DNA of 64,000 nt from NCBI RefSeq assembly GCF_028288205.1, contig NZ_JAQBOD010000011.1, positions 1 to 64,000 on the forward strand, given 5' to 3'. Source of the stretch: Mucilaginibacter sp. Lineage in GTDB: Bacteria > Bacteroidota > Bacteroidia > Sphingobacteriales > Sphingobacteriaceae. Shown here piece by piece: positions 52,308-60,691 of the stretch. The notes beneath the pieces are model-generated. The model saw only the letters and a list, made by a program, of their open reading frames with translations, did no database searches and was not told the DNA's origin. The position numbers were made by a program, and so were the translations under genes. Position 1 is the first letter of the stretch, and every line of letters begins with the position of its first letter.

Positions 52308-53084
52308 ATGCCCGAATTACCCGACCTGCAGGCCTTTAGCCATAACCTCACCAACATATTCCATGGAAAAAAGTTGGATAAGGTAGAGGTGATCGTTGAC
52401 AGAAAACTGAACGTGTCTGAAAAAGAATTACAACAAACACTGTCCTGTCTCGAAGTGGAGCAATTCAAGAGAGCAGGTAAAGAACTCCATATCATTTTCA
52501 AAGGTGGCCATAGCCTGGGTCTGCACCTGATGCTGCATGGGCAATTAGTCATATTTAAAGAAGCAGACACTCCTCCCAAAAACCAGATTATTAACCTGCT
52601 GTTTGAGGATGGAACCAGGCTGGCGCTTACAGATTTTCAGAAAGCAGCGACCCCGACTTTAGATCCTGAAACAAGTTCTGTGCCGGATGCGCTGGATACG
52701 GACACTGATTATCTGTCAGACAAACTCAGCAAAACAAAAACGCCTGTTAAAACAGTGATAATGGATCAGAAGATCATCCGGGGCATAGGTAACGCCTATG
52801 CGGACGAGATCCTGTGGAACGCCAGGATATCGCCTTTTTCGGCAGCCAATAAAATCCCAAAAGATCAAATCAAAATACTGGCCAAATCAATAAAAAAAGT
52901 GCTCATAAATGCTGAGAAGCAAATTCTAAAAATAAAATCCGACATCATCAGTGGCGAAGTGCGGGATTTTATGGAAGTGCATCAGCACGGGAAAAAGCAG
53001 ACCTCTACCGGAGCCGCGATCCATCATAAGGAGCTATCGTCGCGAAGCACTTATTATACCGATGAGCAGGAATTATTCAATTAA
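52308..53084 (+). CDS. Fpg/Nei-family DNA glycosylase lacking zinc-finger cysteines
   Basis: 258 residues. It starts MPELPDL, giving the catalytic N-terminal proline and the conserved glutamate; the helix-two-turn-helix is seen in IMDQKIIRGIGNAYADEILWNARISP. At the C-terminus the usual Cx2C...Cx2C finger is replaced by HQHGKKQTSTGAAIHHKELSSRSTYYTDEQELF: the R/T...YYTDEQ framework remains but no cysteine. This resembles the zincless finger of NEIL1-type enzymes. It excises oxidised bases as part of base-excision repair. Starts 15 bp after the hypothetical gene. Confidence 0.9.
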   Translation: MPELPDLQAFSHNLTNIFHGKKLDKVEVIVDRKLNVSEKELQQTLSCLEVEQFKRAGKELHIIFKGGHSLGLHLMLHGQLVIFKEADTPPKNQIINLLFEDGTRLALTDFQKAATPTLDPETSSVPDALDTDTDYLSDKLSKTKTPVKTVIMDQKIIRGIGNAYADEILWNARISPFSAANKIPKDQIKILAKSIKKVLINAEKQILKIKSDIISGEVRDFMEVHQHGKKQTSTGAAIHHKELSSRSTYYTDEQELFN

Positions 53085-53199
53085 CTAATAATGGCAGCGT
53101 TTCAGGACAAATATTTTTTCCCCGGACCTGTACAATAAAAAAGAACTCATAACAACACACAAAGCATATAAAGAAAACCCACTTTAATCAAAAAATGTG

Positions 53200-53529
53200 A
53201 TGGCAACCGTAAAAAATAAAGCAAATGGAAAGAGGTCTCCTGTCCGAAAATGGTCAGCAAAAGTGACAGAAACAAGCAATGCGCTTGACCTGAAAAACAA
53301 TGTTTTCGAATTATCCGACCCTAAAAAAATTGCGGTATCTTTAAAACATTCGGCGGAAAATAGCGAACGAAAAAAATCCACACCGTTTCGGTCTGCGATG
53401 TCCATGTTGACGTTTTATATTAACCGGGCGGGCAAGAACCTGGACACATCGCAAAAAAAGGTGTTGGAAAAAGCCAAAGATGAACTACGAAAAGCATTTG
53501 GGCGAAACCCGGTACACGGACGCGCCTGA
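53200..53529 (+). CDS. DUF3175 domain protein
   Basis: 109 residues from the ATG at 53200 (the track begins one codon earlier at GTG). The domain shows PVRKWSAKVTETSNALDLKNNVFELSDPKKIAVSLKHSAE and SAMSMLTFYINRAGKNLDTSQKKVLEKAKDEL. Very lysine-rich, predicted helical and soluble; the family function is unknown and it often occurs near stress or repair genes, as here after the Fpg homologue. Confidence 0.87.
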   Translation: MATVKNKANGKRSPVRKWSAKVTETSNALDLKNNVFELSDPKKIAVSLKHSAENSERKKSTPFRSAMSMLTFYINRAGKNLDTSQKKVLEKAKDELRKAFGRNPVHGRA

Positions 53530-53678
53530 ATTACTCAAAGCGCCGGGACCATGATGGAAAACAAGTTTTTATGCAGCAGCTTCTCCCAAGCCCCTTTTAT
53601 AAATATATATCAACAGCCCGATCAAAAACTAACTTGTCATACCCTGTTTTTTGCTTAAAAGGTGGCAGGAGGATGGTT

Positions 53679-54212
53679 TTAATGTTTGGTTTTTGCGTAT
53701 AAACCTATCAGTTCGCCCTCTGCCAATACATGCCCGCTCATCGCTTTTTCCAAAGCTGGTTTGTCTGTACTAATGCCAATATTCAGGCGGGTATCAAGCG
53801 CATATACTTTAAAATGATAATGGTGAGTGCCGGAGGGAGGGCATATGCTTTTGTACCCTGGTTGCTTTGAACCATTCAGGCCTTGCTCCGCGTTTTTAAA
53901 ATGCTCCGGGATATTTCCACTGGTATCAATATTCCAGACTACCCAATGCGTAAAACCACCTGTTACCGGTGCGTCCGGATCGTGCAGGATAAGTGCCAGC
54001 GATTTAGTACCGGCCGGAATGGCGGTTATGGTAAGCGGCGGGCTGATCTCTTCACCCTCACAGGAATATTTAACCGGGATCATACCATTTGCTGTAAAGC
54101 TGGCGCTGGTTACGGTTAACTTTGTTTGATGGGTAAATGCTATCATGAGGATGATGATCAACAAAATGAACAATAGGGAAAGGAAACGGTTTGTTTTTGC
54201 GGAACGGTTCAT
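53679..54212 (-). CDS. YbhB/YbcL-type PEBP family protein
   Basis: 177 residues. An N-terminal hydrophobic helix (FLSLLFILLIIILMIAF) suggests export or membrane anchoring. The PEBP fold has IPVKYSCEGEEISPPLTI, LILHDPDAPVTGGFTHWVVWNI and CPPSGTHHYHFKVYALD, the last two forming the anion-binding pocket. Bacterial members have no defined substrate. A very strong AAAAGGAGG lies upstream of the start. Confidence 0.93.
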   Translation of the reverse strand: MNRSAKTNRFLSLLFILLIIILMIAFTHQTKLTVTSASFTANGMIPVKYSCEGEEISPPLTITAIPAGTKSLALILHDPDAPVTGGFTHWVVWNIDTSGNIPEHFKNAEQGLNGSKQPGYKSICPPSGTHHYHFKVYALDTRLNIGISTDKPALEKAMSGHVLAEGELIGLYAKTKH

Positions 54213-54337
54213 GATTAACCTCCTTTTTATGAGTCAAAGCTGTCCATAAAATACAATTGGGTTTAAAAATGGTTTTATAACGTTCAAATAAAAATACGGT
54301 ATCAAATTCATCTGCTGAAACTTTTAACCACCTTGCT

Positions 54338-55420
54338 TCAGAGGGCTTCATTCAAAAGTAACAAGGGGATATGCGTATGAAAAGCTAATTTCTTTGTAAC
54401 GCTGCGGTGAAACAGGCTTTCAAAAAAGCCATATTTTTGCGGAATGGTAATCACGAGCTGGATATCCTGCCGGTCGGCAAATCGCATAATCCCGTCGGCC
54501 ACATCCTTGTGGGTGATGTAATGGTATTCCGGCTTTTCACCATTCCATTGGTCGTTCAGGGCAGATTGCCCGGCGATCTTGTCCTGATCAAAATAATGCC
54601 GGTCACGCCCAATATTTAAAATAACCAGCTGCGCGTTCAGGTCATGCAGAATAGTTTTAATGGCCGCTACCGGTATGGCGGCCGGAGACAGCTTCAGGTC
54701 GCAGGCAAAAGCGATCCGGCGTATTTTTTCAAACCGGGCGTTGCCGGGGACGATGAGCAGCGGAGCATGGCATGTTTTCGCAAGGTCAAGCGTATGGCTG
54801 CCAATGAGCAGTTGTTTCAGGTTACTTTTCCCGGTGATGCCCACGACCACCAGGCCGGCAGCGCCGTTCTCTGTCATGTTTTTAACCCCCGGGGCAATCG
54901 CGAGCTCATCGGCATAAGTTTCGATGAGGGTTTGCTTACTGACCACGGTCTGCAGTTGTTCCTTAAGGGTTTCCAGTTCCGCGTGGCTTTTCCCGGCAGT
55001 ATCAATTACGCTTTCTGTTGCCAGCCCCGTAACGTTCAGCGCAATAGGATTAAATTCATAGGAATGGTATAAGACCAGGCGGGAAACGTGTAACTGGTGG
55101 GTCAGGCCGGCGGCATAGCGGGCCGCGTTGGCGGCGGTTTCCGAAAAATCGGTGAGGACCAGCAGGACTTGCATATGGGCTATTTTTTCGAAGCGGACAT
55201 CAATCATCCGGCCGAGCTTTTTTAACGCACTTTCCGGGATGTCCCATTTGCCCGGGTTATCGACCAGCCATGACTTTTTGCCGGAACGGGTTAATACCAC
55301 CGGGGCCTTTTCACCGGTCATCCGCTCCACCTTGAATTGGCGGCGTTCCTCATCCATCGTGGTAATGATCAGGCCTATTTCCAGATTGCCTAAAGGCAAT
55401 CTTTCAGTGAATGTTTTCAT
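54338..55420 (-). CDS. Universal stress protein with extra N-terminal domain
   Basis: 360 residues. The C-terminal 280 residues are two UspA domains parallel to 49985-50839: MQVLLVLTDFSETAANAARYAAGL, the ATP motif GITGKSNLKQLLIGSHT, and KIRRIAFACDLKLSPAAIP. The first 80 residues (MKTFTERLPLGNLEIGLIIT ... WLVDNPGKWDIPESALKKLG) are absent from the paralogue and match no domain I know. The leader has a GC-rich hairpin upstream of a GGAGG. Confidence 0.9.
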   Translation of the reverse strand: MKTFTERLPLGNLEIGLIITTMDEERRQFKVERMTGEKAPVVLTRSGKKSWLVDNPGKWDIPESALKKLGRMIDVRFEKIAHMQVLLVLTDFSETAANAARYAAGLTHQLHVSRLVLYHSYEFNPIALNVTGLATESVIDTAGKSHAELETLKEQLQTVVSKQTLIETYADELAIAPGVKNMTENGAAGLVVVGITGKSNLKQLLIGSHTLDLAKTCHAPLLIVPGNARFEKIRRIAFACDLKLSPAAIPVAAIKTILHDLNAQLVILNIGRDRHYFDQDKIAGQSALNDQWNGEKPEYHYITHKDVADGIMRFADRQDIQLVITIPQKYGFFESLFHRSVTKKLAFHTHIPLLLLNEAL

Positions 55421-55447
55421 CAGGTTTCCTCCGTATACTTTCCTATT

Positions 55448-55468
55448 GCGCGGTTACTCCAACCGCGC
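55448..55468. promoter_or_regulatory. GC-rich hairpin in the leader of the stress-protein gene
   Basis: GCGCGGTT-ACTCC-AACCGCGC, an 8-bp perfect stem with five-base loop, 28 bases before the start codon and upstream of GGAGG. Position recalls the dyad in the hsp20 leader. Confidence 0.45.
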
Positions 55469-55564
55469 TGGTTTAATGTCCCCGATCAACTTTCGGATTG
55501 CTTTTTGGACCGTTCCGATCAGTATCTGATGATACTTTATACCTCATTTTTGATCGTTTTAACA

Positions 55565-55598
55565 GCAAATAAAAAGAGTCTGCTGGTGACCGGCAGAC
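55565..55598 (-). terminator. Terminator-like hairpin, minus strand
   Basis: GTCTGCCGG-TCA-CCAGCAGAC followed by TCTTTTTATTTG on the minus strand. Confidence 0.6.
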
Positions 55599-55689
55599 CC
55601 TAACCAATTGTGTAAATACTCCAAGTTAAAATTGCAAAAAACAACAGTTTAAGACTTGGTGATTTTATACGGTAGCAATTCAGGGGCTA

Positions 55690-55728
55690 TTTTTTAAGAT
55701 CAGTACCATAAGTACTGATCTTAAAAAA
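55690..55728. terminator. 17-bp perfect hairpin with A/T-run ends
   Basis: TTTTTTAAGATCAGTAC (55690-55706) and GTACTGATCTTAAAAAA (55712-55728) with loop CATAA. Symmetrical, so it may stop transcription from both sides in the 485-bp gap 55421-55905. No gene is seen in the gap. Confidence 0.75.
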
Positions 55729-55905
55729 AGCCACAAACGAACTTTCAAATTGTTTTAATAAAAACAAATTAAAGACCTCATAACGGATCTGGCTATGGGT
55801 TGTATTTGTTATAAGGGGACCGTTGTTCCCAAAAACGGAGCACCGCGGCCAGTTTACGCACGGATGTTCAGCATCAATTGCAGGTCAATGTTTATTTAAA
55901 GATAT

Positions 55906-56163
55906 TTAAACAGATTTCCATATTTTAAAGACATTTTCGTGCCTTGCGTCCTCGTCCCGGATAACGATCCCTAAATGATCCGGTCTTTCGGGGTGGTGGT
56001 GCTCGATCAACCGGTAGACCTGTTGCAGCAGATTACCCAGCCGGGTCTCAAAATCTGCCCTGCTGATATTGATCAGCACCTGGTCGCGGTATGGCGCCAC
56101 CAGGTTTTTATCTCCCAGCTCGCTTTGCAGCAGTTGGATGATATTTGCTCTAACTTTTTCCAT
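55906..56163 (-). CDS. Small hypothetical protein
   Basis: 85 residues, soluble, mixed charge: MEKVRANIIQLLQSELGDKN, RADFETRLGNLLQQVYRLIEHHHPERPD. I do not recognise the family. Its start overlaps the end of the upstream ORF by 14 bp, consistent with a common transcript with the erythromycin-esterase gene. Confidence 0.6.
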   Translation of the reverse strand: MEKVRANIIQLLQSELGDKNLVAPYRDQVLINISRADFETRLGNLLQQVYRLIEHHHPERPDHLGIVIRDEDARHENVFKIWKSV

Positions 56164-56425
56164 TTTTGATATGATGTTTTACTTTTCGTTTGTTTTTGAT
56201 TCCATTCAGCACAATCTCCGGATCTGCATTAAAAAGAGATGCTATCGATCCGGTGATGCACCAGGGAATTGCGCGAATTCGGTTCTCATTAATGAAACGC
56301 CGGCAGGCATTCGCCGTAGTTTTTTTAGCCGGTTGATTAAACATTTCACCAAGTGAAGCATTTTTACGTACCTGCGCGCCGTCACTTTTGCTGATATTCT
56401 GAAATGGTTGGATATATACTGCCAT
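56150..56425 (-). CDS. Small hypothetical protein
   Basis: 91 residues from ATG at 56425 (MAVYIQPFQNISKSDGAQVR); the track begins at an in-frame GTG three codons earlier. ACRRFINENRIRAIPWCITG and basic IKNKRKVKHHIKNGKS are notable. No known domain. Located between the erythromycin-esterase gene (11 bp away) and the next small gene, overlapping the latter by 14 bp. Confidence 0.5.
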   Translation of the reverse strand: MAVYIQPFQNISKSDGAQVRKNASLGEMFNQPAKKTTANACRRFINENRIRAIPWCITGSIASLFNADPEIVLNGIKNKRKVKHHIKNGKS

Positions 56426-56436
56426 CTGGATCACAT

Positions 56437-57753
56437 TTAAAAATTAAAGGGATAAGTTTCCGGAACCAGGTGTCCGTCGGGTTGGATATGCAATGGATGC
56501 AGGGCCGTAGTCTCATCGATAAACAAAAAGGCATCATACCTGGAACCAAGGATTGTTGGCACATAATTGCCGTGCTTTTCATGCAGCGGGTTATATACTA
56601 CGCCTACAGCACGGTGGGGCCACACTTCATTCCAGCGTTTCTGCGGATGTTTCCGATCAAAGATCAGCATCCGGTTTCCGGCATACGTGCGATGCATTAA
56701 CTCCTCCACGCTGCCTCCCCTTGCAGCGGGTACCGGCATCACCTCCATGGGTGCGCCCCATTCTTTACCCGCGATCACTGTACCCAGGTAGGAGCCAAAG
56801 CCCACCAGCACCGTATCTTTTTCTCCCAATTGCTCGCGGGCCAGCTGCCCGGTATTATACATGCCGTGGTGCTGCATGTCGGTATAGCGCGCATCGCCGA
56901 TATGGGTATTGTGTTCCCAGACAATGGCTTTGGCATCCGGGCCATGGAATTGCATCAAACGCTGCAGGGTTTCCATCATATGGGTATCGCGCAGGTTCCA
57001 GGTGTTGTCATTAAAACTCATCATGTTACTGTAGTATTCCTCGGCATTGACGGCGATATGCGCGTTCTGTTCTGTGTTTAAGGCCGCTTCAGGATCGGAA
57101 TCATAAACGGGCGATTTTTTCCTGATTTCGGCCAATAAATTGATCACTTCCTGCCGGCACGAGCTTTCCAGGCTATATTGGGAGCGGGCATACTTGTGTG
57201 GGTCTTCCTCGTAGGGCTCAAAACAGCGGATAGCTTGTTTTGCCAGTTCCGCCGCTTTGGGGTCATTAGTCTGTAAATAGCCAACCAGCGCGTCCATGGA
57301 TTCCCAGAGGCTGTAAACATCCAGGCCATAAAAACCAACCCGATTGTTGGCGGGCTTTCCGTTGTTAAATAATTTAAGCCAATTCAGCAAAGCGTCCACT
57401 TCCCAGTTGGCCCACATCCAGGTTGGCCAGCGGCGGAAGTCGCGCAATAGCTCGTGTGATTTTTTATCCTGATCGGCATAGCCCTTTATATAGCGGTTCA
57501 GCCGGTAACAATCCGGCCAGTCACCTTCCACAGCGATGAAATTAAAGCCTTTTTCCTCGATCAGTCGTTTACTGATCGCCATGCGCCAAGTATAATATTC
57601 ATGGGTGCCGTGCGTAGCTTCGCCCAGCATCACGCAGCGGGCATTGCCGATGCGCTCCAGGAGCGGATCCAGCTCACCGGCATTCTTTATAGGATATGTC
57701 TTTTGCTTAGGCGTTGGTAACGGAGCTGTTTTTAAAGTCTGTTCAATGGTCAT
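56437..57753 (-). CDS. Erythromycin-esterase family protein
   Basis: 438 residues. Family motifs: VMLGEATHGTHEYYTWRMAISKRLIEEKGFNFIAVEGDWPDCYRLNRYIKG, RRWPTWMWANWEVDALLNWL, and AIVWEHNTHIGDARYTD. In EreA the conserved H and E residues in GExTHGT and EHNxH form the metal or catalytic site. Most environmental members, often found with universal stress proteins, are not proven macrolide esterases, so resistance should not be assumed. Head of a probable operon with two small genes. Confidence 0.93.
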   Translation of the reverse strand: MTIEQTLKTAPLPTPKQKTYPIKNAGELDPLLERIGNARCVMLGEATHGTHEYYTWRMAISKRLIEEKGFNFIAVEGDWPDCYRLNRYIKGYADQDKKSHELLRDFRRWPTWMWANWEVDALLNWLKLFNNGKPANNRVGFYGLDVYSLWESMDALVGYLQTNDPKAAELAKQAIRCFEPYEEDPHKYARSQYSLESSCRQEVINLLAEIRKKSPVYDSDPEAALNTEQNAHIAVNAEEYYSNMMSFNDNTWNLRDTHMMETLQRLMQFHGPDAKAIVWEHNTHIGDARYTDMQHHGMYNTGQLAREQLGEKDTVLVGFGSYLGTVIAGKEWGAPMEVMPVPAARGGSVEELMHRTYAGNRMLIFDRKHPQKRWNEVWPHRAVGVVYNPLHEKHGNYVPTILGSRYDAFLFIDETTALHPLHIQPDGHLVPETYPFNF

Positions 57754-57883
57754 GTTTTACAGAATAAAGGGGTTAATAATTGACCAGTTTTGCCGGAATT
57801 CCGGCAGGATAATTCAATAAAAGAAAAGGATGGGCTTGCTGATTGAAGTATCGGAAAGAATGTAATGGCAGCAGAATGCTATT

Positions 57884-58084
57884 TTATAGCCGCTTTATGT
57901 ATTGAGGAAAGTTTTTATCTCCAACGCCTCCTCTGCCATCTGTAGCCATGGCCAGAGTGTTCCTATGAACCCCACATATAAGTACGTACGGGCCTTGACC
58001 CGTCCCTATGACCACGTGTGTAAACGTATCCGCCTCCGCTCCACATCCCTTCACCATCGATCCAAACTTTGATAATGTTCTCAT
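57884..58084 (-). CDS. Doubtful small ORF in a 499-bp gap
   Basis: 66 codons (MRTLSKFGSMVKGCGAEADT ... GVHRNTLAMATDGRGGVGDK) in the 57754-58252 gap. No ribosome-binding site and no known family; it may be non-coding. The gap also has a small hairpin AACCATA-ATTAAC-TATGGTT at 58140-58159, and nothing else I can recognise. Confidence 0.2.
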   Translation of the reverse strand: MRTLSKFGSMVKGCGAEADTFTHVVIGTGQGPYVLICGVHRNTLAMATDGRGGVGDKNFPQYIKRL

Positions 58085-58252
58085 CTGTATACGTTTTTAA
58101 TCATGCAAGCGCTGTTACAAGCCTGCTTACAAAAAACAACAACCATAATTAACTATGGTTTTAATAATTTTCAATTGTATATAAACAAAACAATATGTAC
58201 TCCGGGTAAAGGCCATGGGGTACTAAAAACAAGATCTGTTGCGCTTAATTTT

Positions 58253-58816
58253 TTATTTTTTTAGCCAATACAAACCCTTTACATTGGTGCGATAATGGGG
58301 AAGCAGTATGATTAGCATGATCTCTTCGATAAGGTCTATGCCGGTGAGGATAAGTGTAAGATAGAACAACCAGTAAACGGGCTGTGGCAAAAAGAAAAAT
58401 GCGATCAGGAATATCCCCTGGCACACTGCAGCAATTTTAGCCACATAAGTATGAAAGCTGGTCATCTTGCGATATTTAATGAATGCCAGGGTATTTTGCG
58501 AAAGATAAAGCACAAGTAAAATCACGATGGGTATGATTTCCTTTAAAAGAAATGCGGGATTTTGAACATACATACCGATAATAGCCGCAACAATAGTTAA
58601 ATCATCGGCAACCGAATCGATCGTTGCCCCAAATGCACTTTTAATTTGATACCGGCGTGCAAAATAGCCATCTATCGCATCGGTAAAAAAGCTGACCACA
58701 AGGAGCCATTTAAACAGGTTAAACTGATTTATAAATACCAGGTAAATCAGCAACGGGGCGGCGATCATCCGATAGAGTGTAATGCCGTTAATTATATAAT
58801 AGCTATTCTTCATCAC
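58253..58816 (-). CDS. CDP-alcohol phosphatidyltransferase family protein
   Basis: 187 residues with about five membrane helices. The family signature D-x2-DG-x2-AR-x8-G-x3-D-x3-D is complete in DAIDGYFARRYQIKSAFGATIDSVAD. Such enzymes join CDP-diacylglycerol or CDP-activated groups to an alcohol to make phospholipids; the acceptor is uncertain (PgsA-like is possible). It lies 6 bp downstream of the YdjM-type gene, so both act at the inner membrane and are cotranscribed. Confidence 0.92.
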   Translation of the reverse strand: MMKNSYYIINGITLYRMIAAPLLIYLVFINQFNLFKWLLVVSFFTDAIDGYFARRYQIKSAFGATIDSVADDLTIVAAIIGMYVQNPAFLLKEIIPIVILLVLYLSQNTLAFIKYRKMTSFHTYVAKIAAVCQGIFLIAFFFLPQPVYWLFYLTLILTGIDLIEEIMLIILLPHYRTNVKGLYWLKK

Positions 58817-58822
58817 GATGCT

Positions 58823-59839
58823 TTAAGGTTGGTGGCCGGCTATCCGCCAGAAATAAGCTTTGAGCGCACTTTTGTTCCAGCCCACCAGTCGGCCCTGTAG
58901 CAATAACACCGTCTTGTTGCCGGCAGTTAACGGATAGCGCAATACAAATGGGGCATTGGGCACCCTCCAACCCTGTACCTGACCGAACTTCAATACATTG
59001 AAATACAGCGAACTGCCGGTTTTTGAAAAGGTGTAATACCGATCAGAAAAGGTGACTAAATGCTGTAATGTCCTTTTATCCCCGATCTGATTGGCCAGCA
59101 CCTCATTTTTTAGCTGCTTTTCATAACGGACCGGTTGCCGCGGATCATCCCATACGGAACTGTAGGCCGTATAATAACCACTATCGATGGCCGCGACAAT
59201 GTACCATAACATACAATTGAATGGCGCCGGTGTAGTAAAATAATAGGCAGGGTTGAAGTGCTGCGATTTAAAAGAATGAATGATCCGATGGTTAATATAC
59301 GCTTTGTTCAAACCTGCATAACCGGTATAGCAGGCTGAAATGAGGAGCATAGCCCAAACCCACTTTTTGCGGTAGGGATAAATGACGGGTTTAACGAATA
59401 AAACTAAGCTTCCAACCAGCAGTCCGGCGGTAAATAGCGGATCGGCCACATATAACAAATTGATGGAAAAACGCCGATGGCTGAAAGGTTCCAAAAGGCC
59501 GGTACCATAGCTGTTACAGGTATCAATCAGGTCATGCAGCGTCAGCTGTAAGCAAAAGAAAAAGAGCAGTGCGGTATAGGATAACACCGCCCGGCTATAA
59601 ATTTTCTGCACCAGGAAGGCCAGAAGCGCTCCCGCGGTTAAGGCGAACAGCAAGGAATGCGTTAAGCCGCGGTGGATCAGCAAGGCCTCGTCCGCCGGAA
59701 AAAAGAAAGCGGGAAACGTATCGATATCGGGCAGCGCCTGTGCTGCTGCACCCCAAAGCAGCCCCTTTTTACCTAACCTTTTAGCTGGTAAAATTTCGGC
59801 GATGCAAGTGCCTAAAGCCAGGTGGGTAATAACATCCAT
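58823..59839 (-). CDS. YdjM-type metal-dependent membrane hydrolase
   Basis: 338 residues. The DUF457/YdjM motif set is at the N-terminus: ITHLALGTCIAEIL, AQALPDIDTFPAFFF and LLIHRGLTHSLLFALTAG, giving the H/D metal ligands in a membrane setting, with LTLHDLIDTCNSYGTGLLEPF completing it. Four to five helices follow and a soluble C-terminal domain from about 190. Related proteins are LexA-regulated in E. coli; no LexA box is recognisable here. Preceded by an AGGTGG. Confidence 0.9.
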   Translation of the reverse strand: MDVITHLALGTCIAEILPAKRLGKKGLLWGAAAQALPDIDTFPAFFFPADEALLIHRGLTHSLLFALTAGALLAFLVQKIYSRAVLSYTALLFFFCLQLTLHDLIDTCNSYGTGLLEPFSHRRFSINLLYVADPLFTAGLLVGSLVLFVKPVIYPYRKKWVWAMLLISACYTGYAGLNKAYINHRIIHSFKSQHFNPAYYFTTPAPFNCMLWYIVAAIDSGYYTAYSSVWDDPRQPVRYEKQLKNEVLANQIGDKRTLQHLVTFSDRYYTFSKTGSSLYFNVLKFGQVQGWRVPNAPFVLRYPLTAGNKTVLLLQGRLVGWNKSALKAYFWRIAGHQP

Positions 59840-59976
59840 GTTTCATCGATATACCACCTATAATAAGCGTTATCGTCATTAAATGTTTGATGCATAGTGA
59901 TTTATTCCTAAAAGGAGTGGTTGCCCGGATTGCTTTTTAATCGCTTTCATAGGGTTGTTTTTTGGAGGCGTTTAAT

Positions 59977-60219
59977 TTATTCTTCGCGATCCTTAAACAT
60001 TTTCACATCCTCGCCTTTATGTAAATGGCGGTTGGGATGGTTAACTTCTGCATTTTCGGCCGGCTGATCGGTATCTTCGTTCATATATTCTGATCTTATC
60101 CGGTCTTCTGTTTCCGGCTTTACGCCGGCAAATGCGCTGTTCAAACCTTTGTTGTCGCGCCCGTTACCTGAAGGTTTGCCCTTTCGGTCAATGCTGTTTA
60201 CTCTTTCGTTCTTTGCCAT
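59977..60219 (-). CDS. Small hydrophilic protein
   Basis: 80 residues, almost no hydrophobic core: MAKNERVNSIDRKGKPSGNG, then NEDTDQPAENAEVNHPNRHL and GEDVKMFKDREE. Probably disordered, resembling small stress-induced hydrophilic proteins, but no family is assigned. Confidence 0.6.
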   Translation of the reverse strand: MAKNERVNSIDRKGKPSGNGRDNKGLNSAFAGVKPETEDRIRSEYMNEDTDQPAENAEVNHPNRHLHKGEDVKMFKDREE

Positions 60220-60300
60220 GGCTTAATGATTTGTTTAATCTAAAACAAAGCGCCTGGCGATATGGTTTTTAATTTGATCAATTCAATTAACAACACGCAT

Positions 60301-60588
60301 ATGAAAAGCTTTGAAATACCTGTTGGCCAGAGCCAGCACTTACTGAAATTCGAACCGCAGGAAAAAACGAATACCTTTAAAATTTACGCCGTAGACCGGG
60401 CGGAGGACTGGATTGACCGGGAACAAGCCCGGTCGGTGGATATACCGGTGGATGGGCTTTTGGGCACCATCACCGTCTATAGCGCGCATCAGTTTGATTT
60501 TGACGGAGTGGGCGCCTTCACCGGTCAGGATCTGTCCAACATCGCTGCCCAAATTGTACAGCACCCGCAGTTCAAGACAGAAGATTAA
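60301..60588 (+). CDS. Small hypothetical protein
   Basis: 95 residues from MKSFEIPVGQSQHLLKFEPQ; the track adds 13 upstream residues. Acidic beta-rich protein (TNTFKIYAVDRAEDWIDRE, VDGLLGTITVYSAHQFDFDG). No family recognised. Isolated, followed by about 100 bp without features and the converging chitinase gene. Confidence 0.6.
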   Translation: MKSFEIPVGQSQHLLKFEPQEKTNTFKIYAVDRAEDWIDREQARSVDIPVDGLLGTITVYSAHQFDFDGVGAFTGQDLSNIAAQIVQHPQFKTED

Positions 60589-60691
60589 AGAATTAGTTGG
60601 AAGGGCAATATATCTGGCCGACAGCGGCCGTCAGCTGTTTTACGATGTGTCAAATAGTGCAGGAACCCTGCCTGGATGTGAAACGCGGGCA

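Noticed and set aside
56437-57753. Calling the esterase homologue a macrolide-resistance gene
   Set aside because: Family membership is clear, but most environmental homologues lack demonstrated macrolide esterase activity and the neighbours are stress genes.
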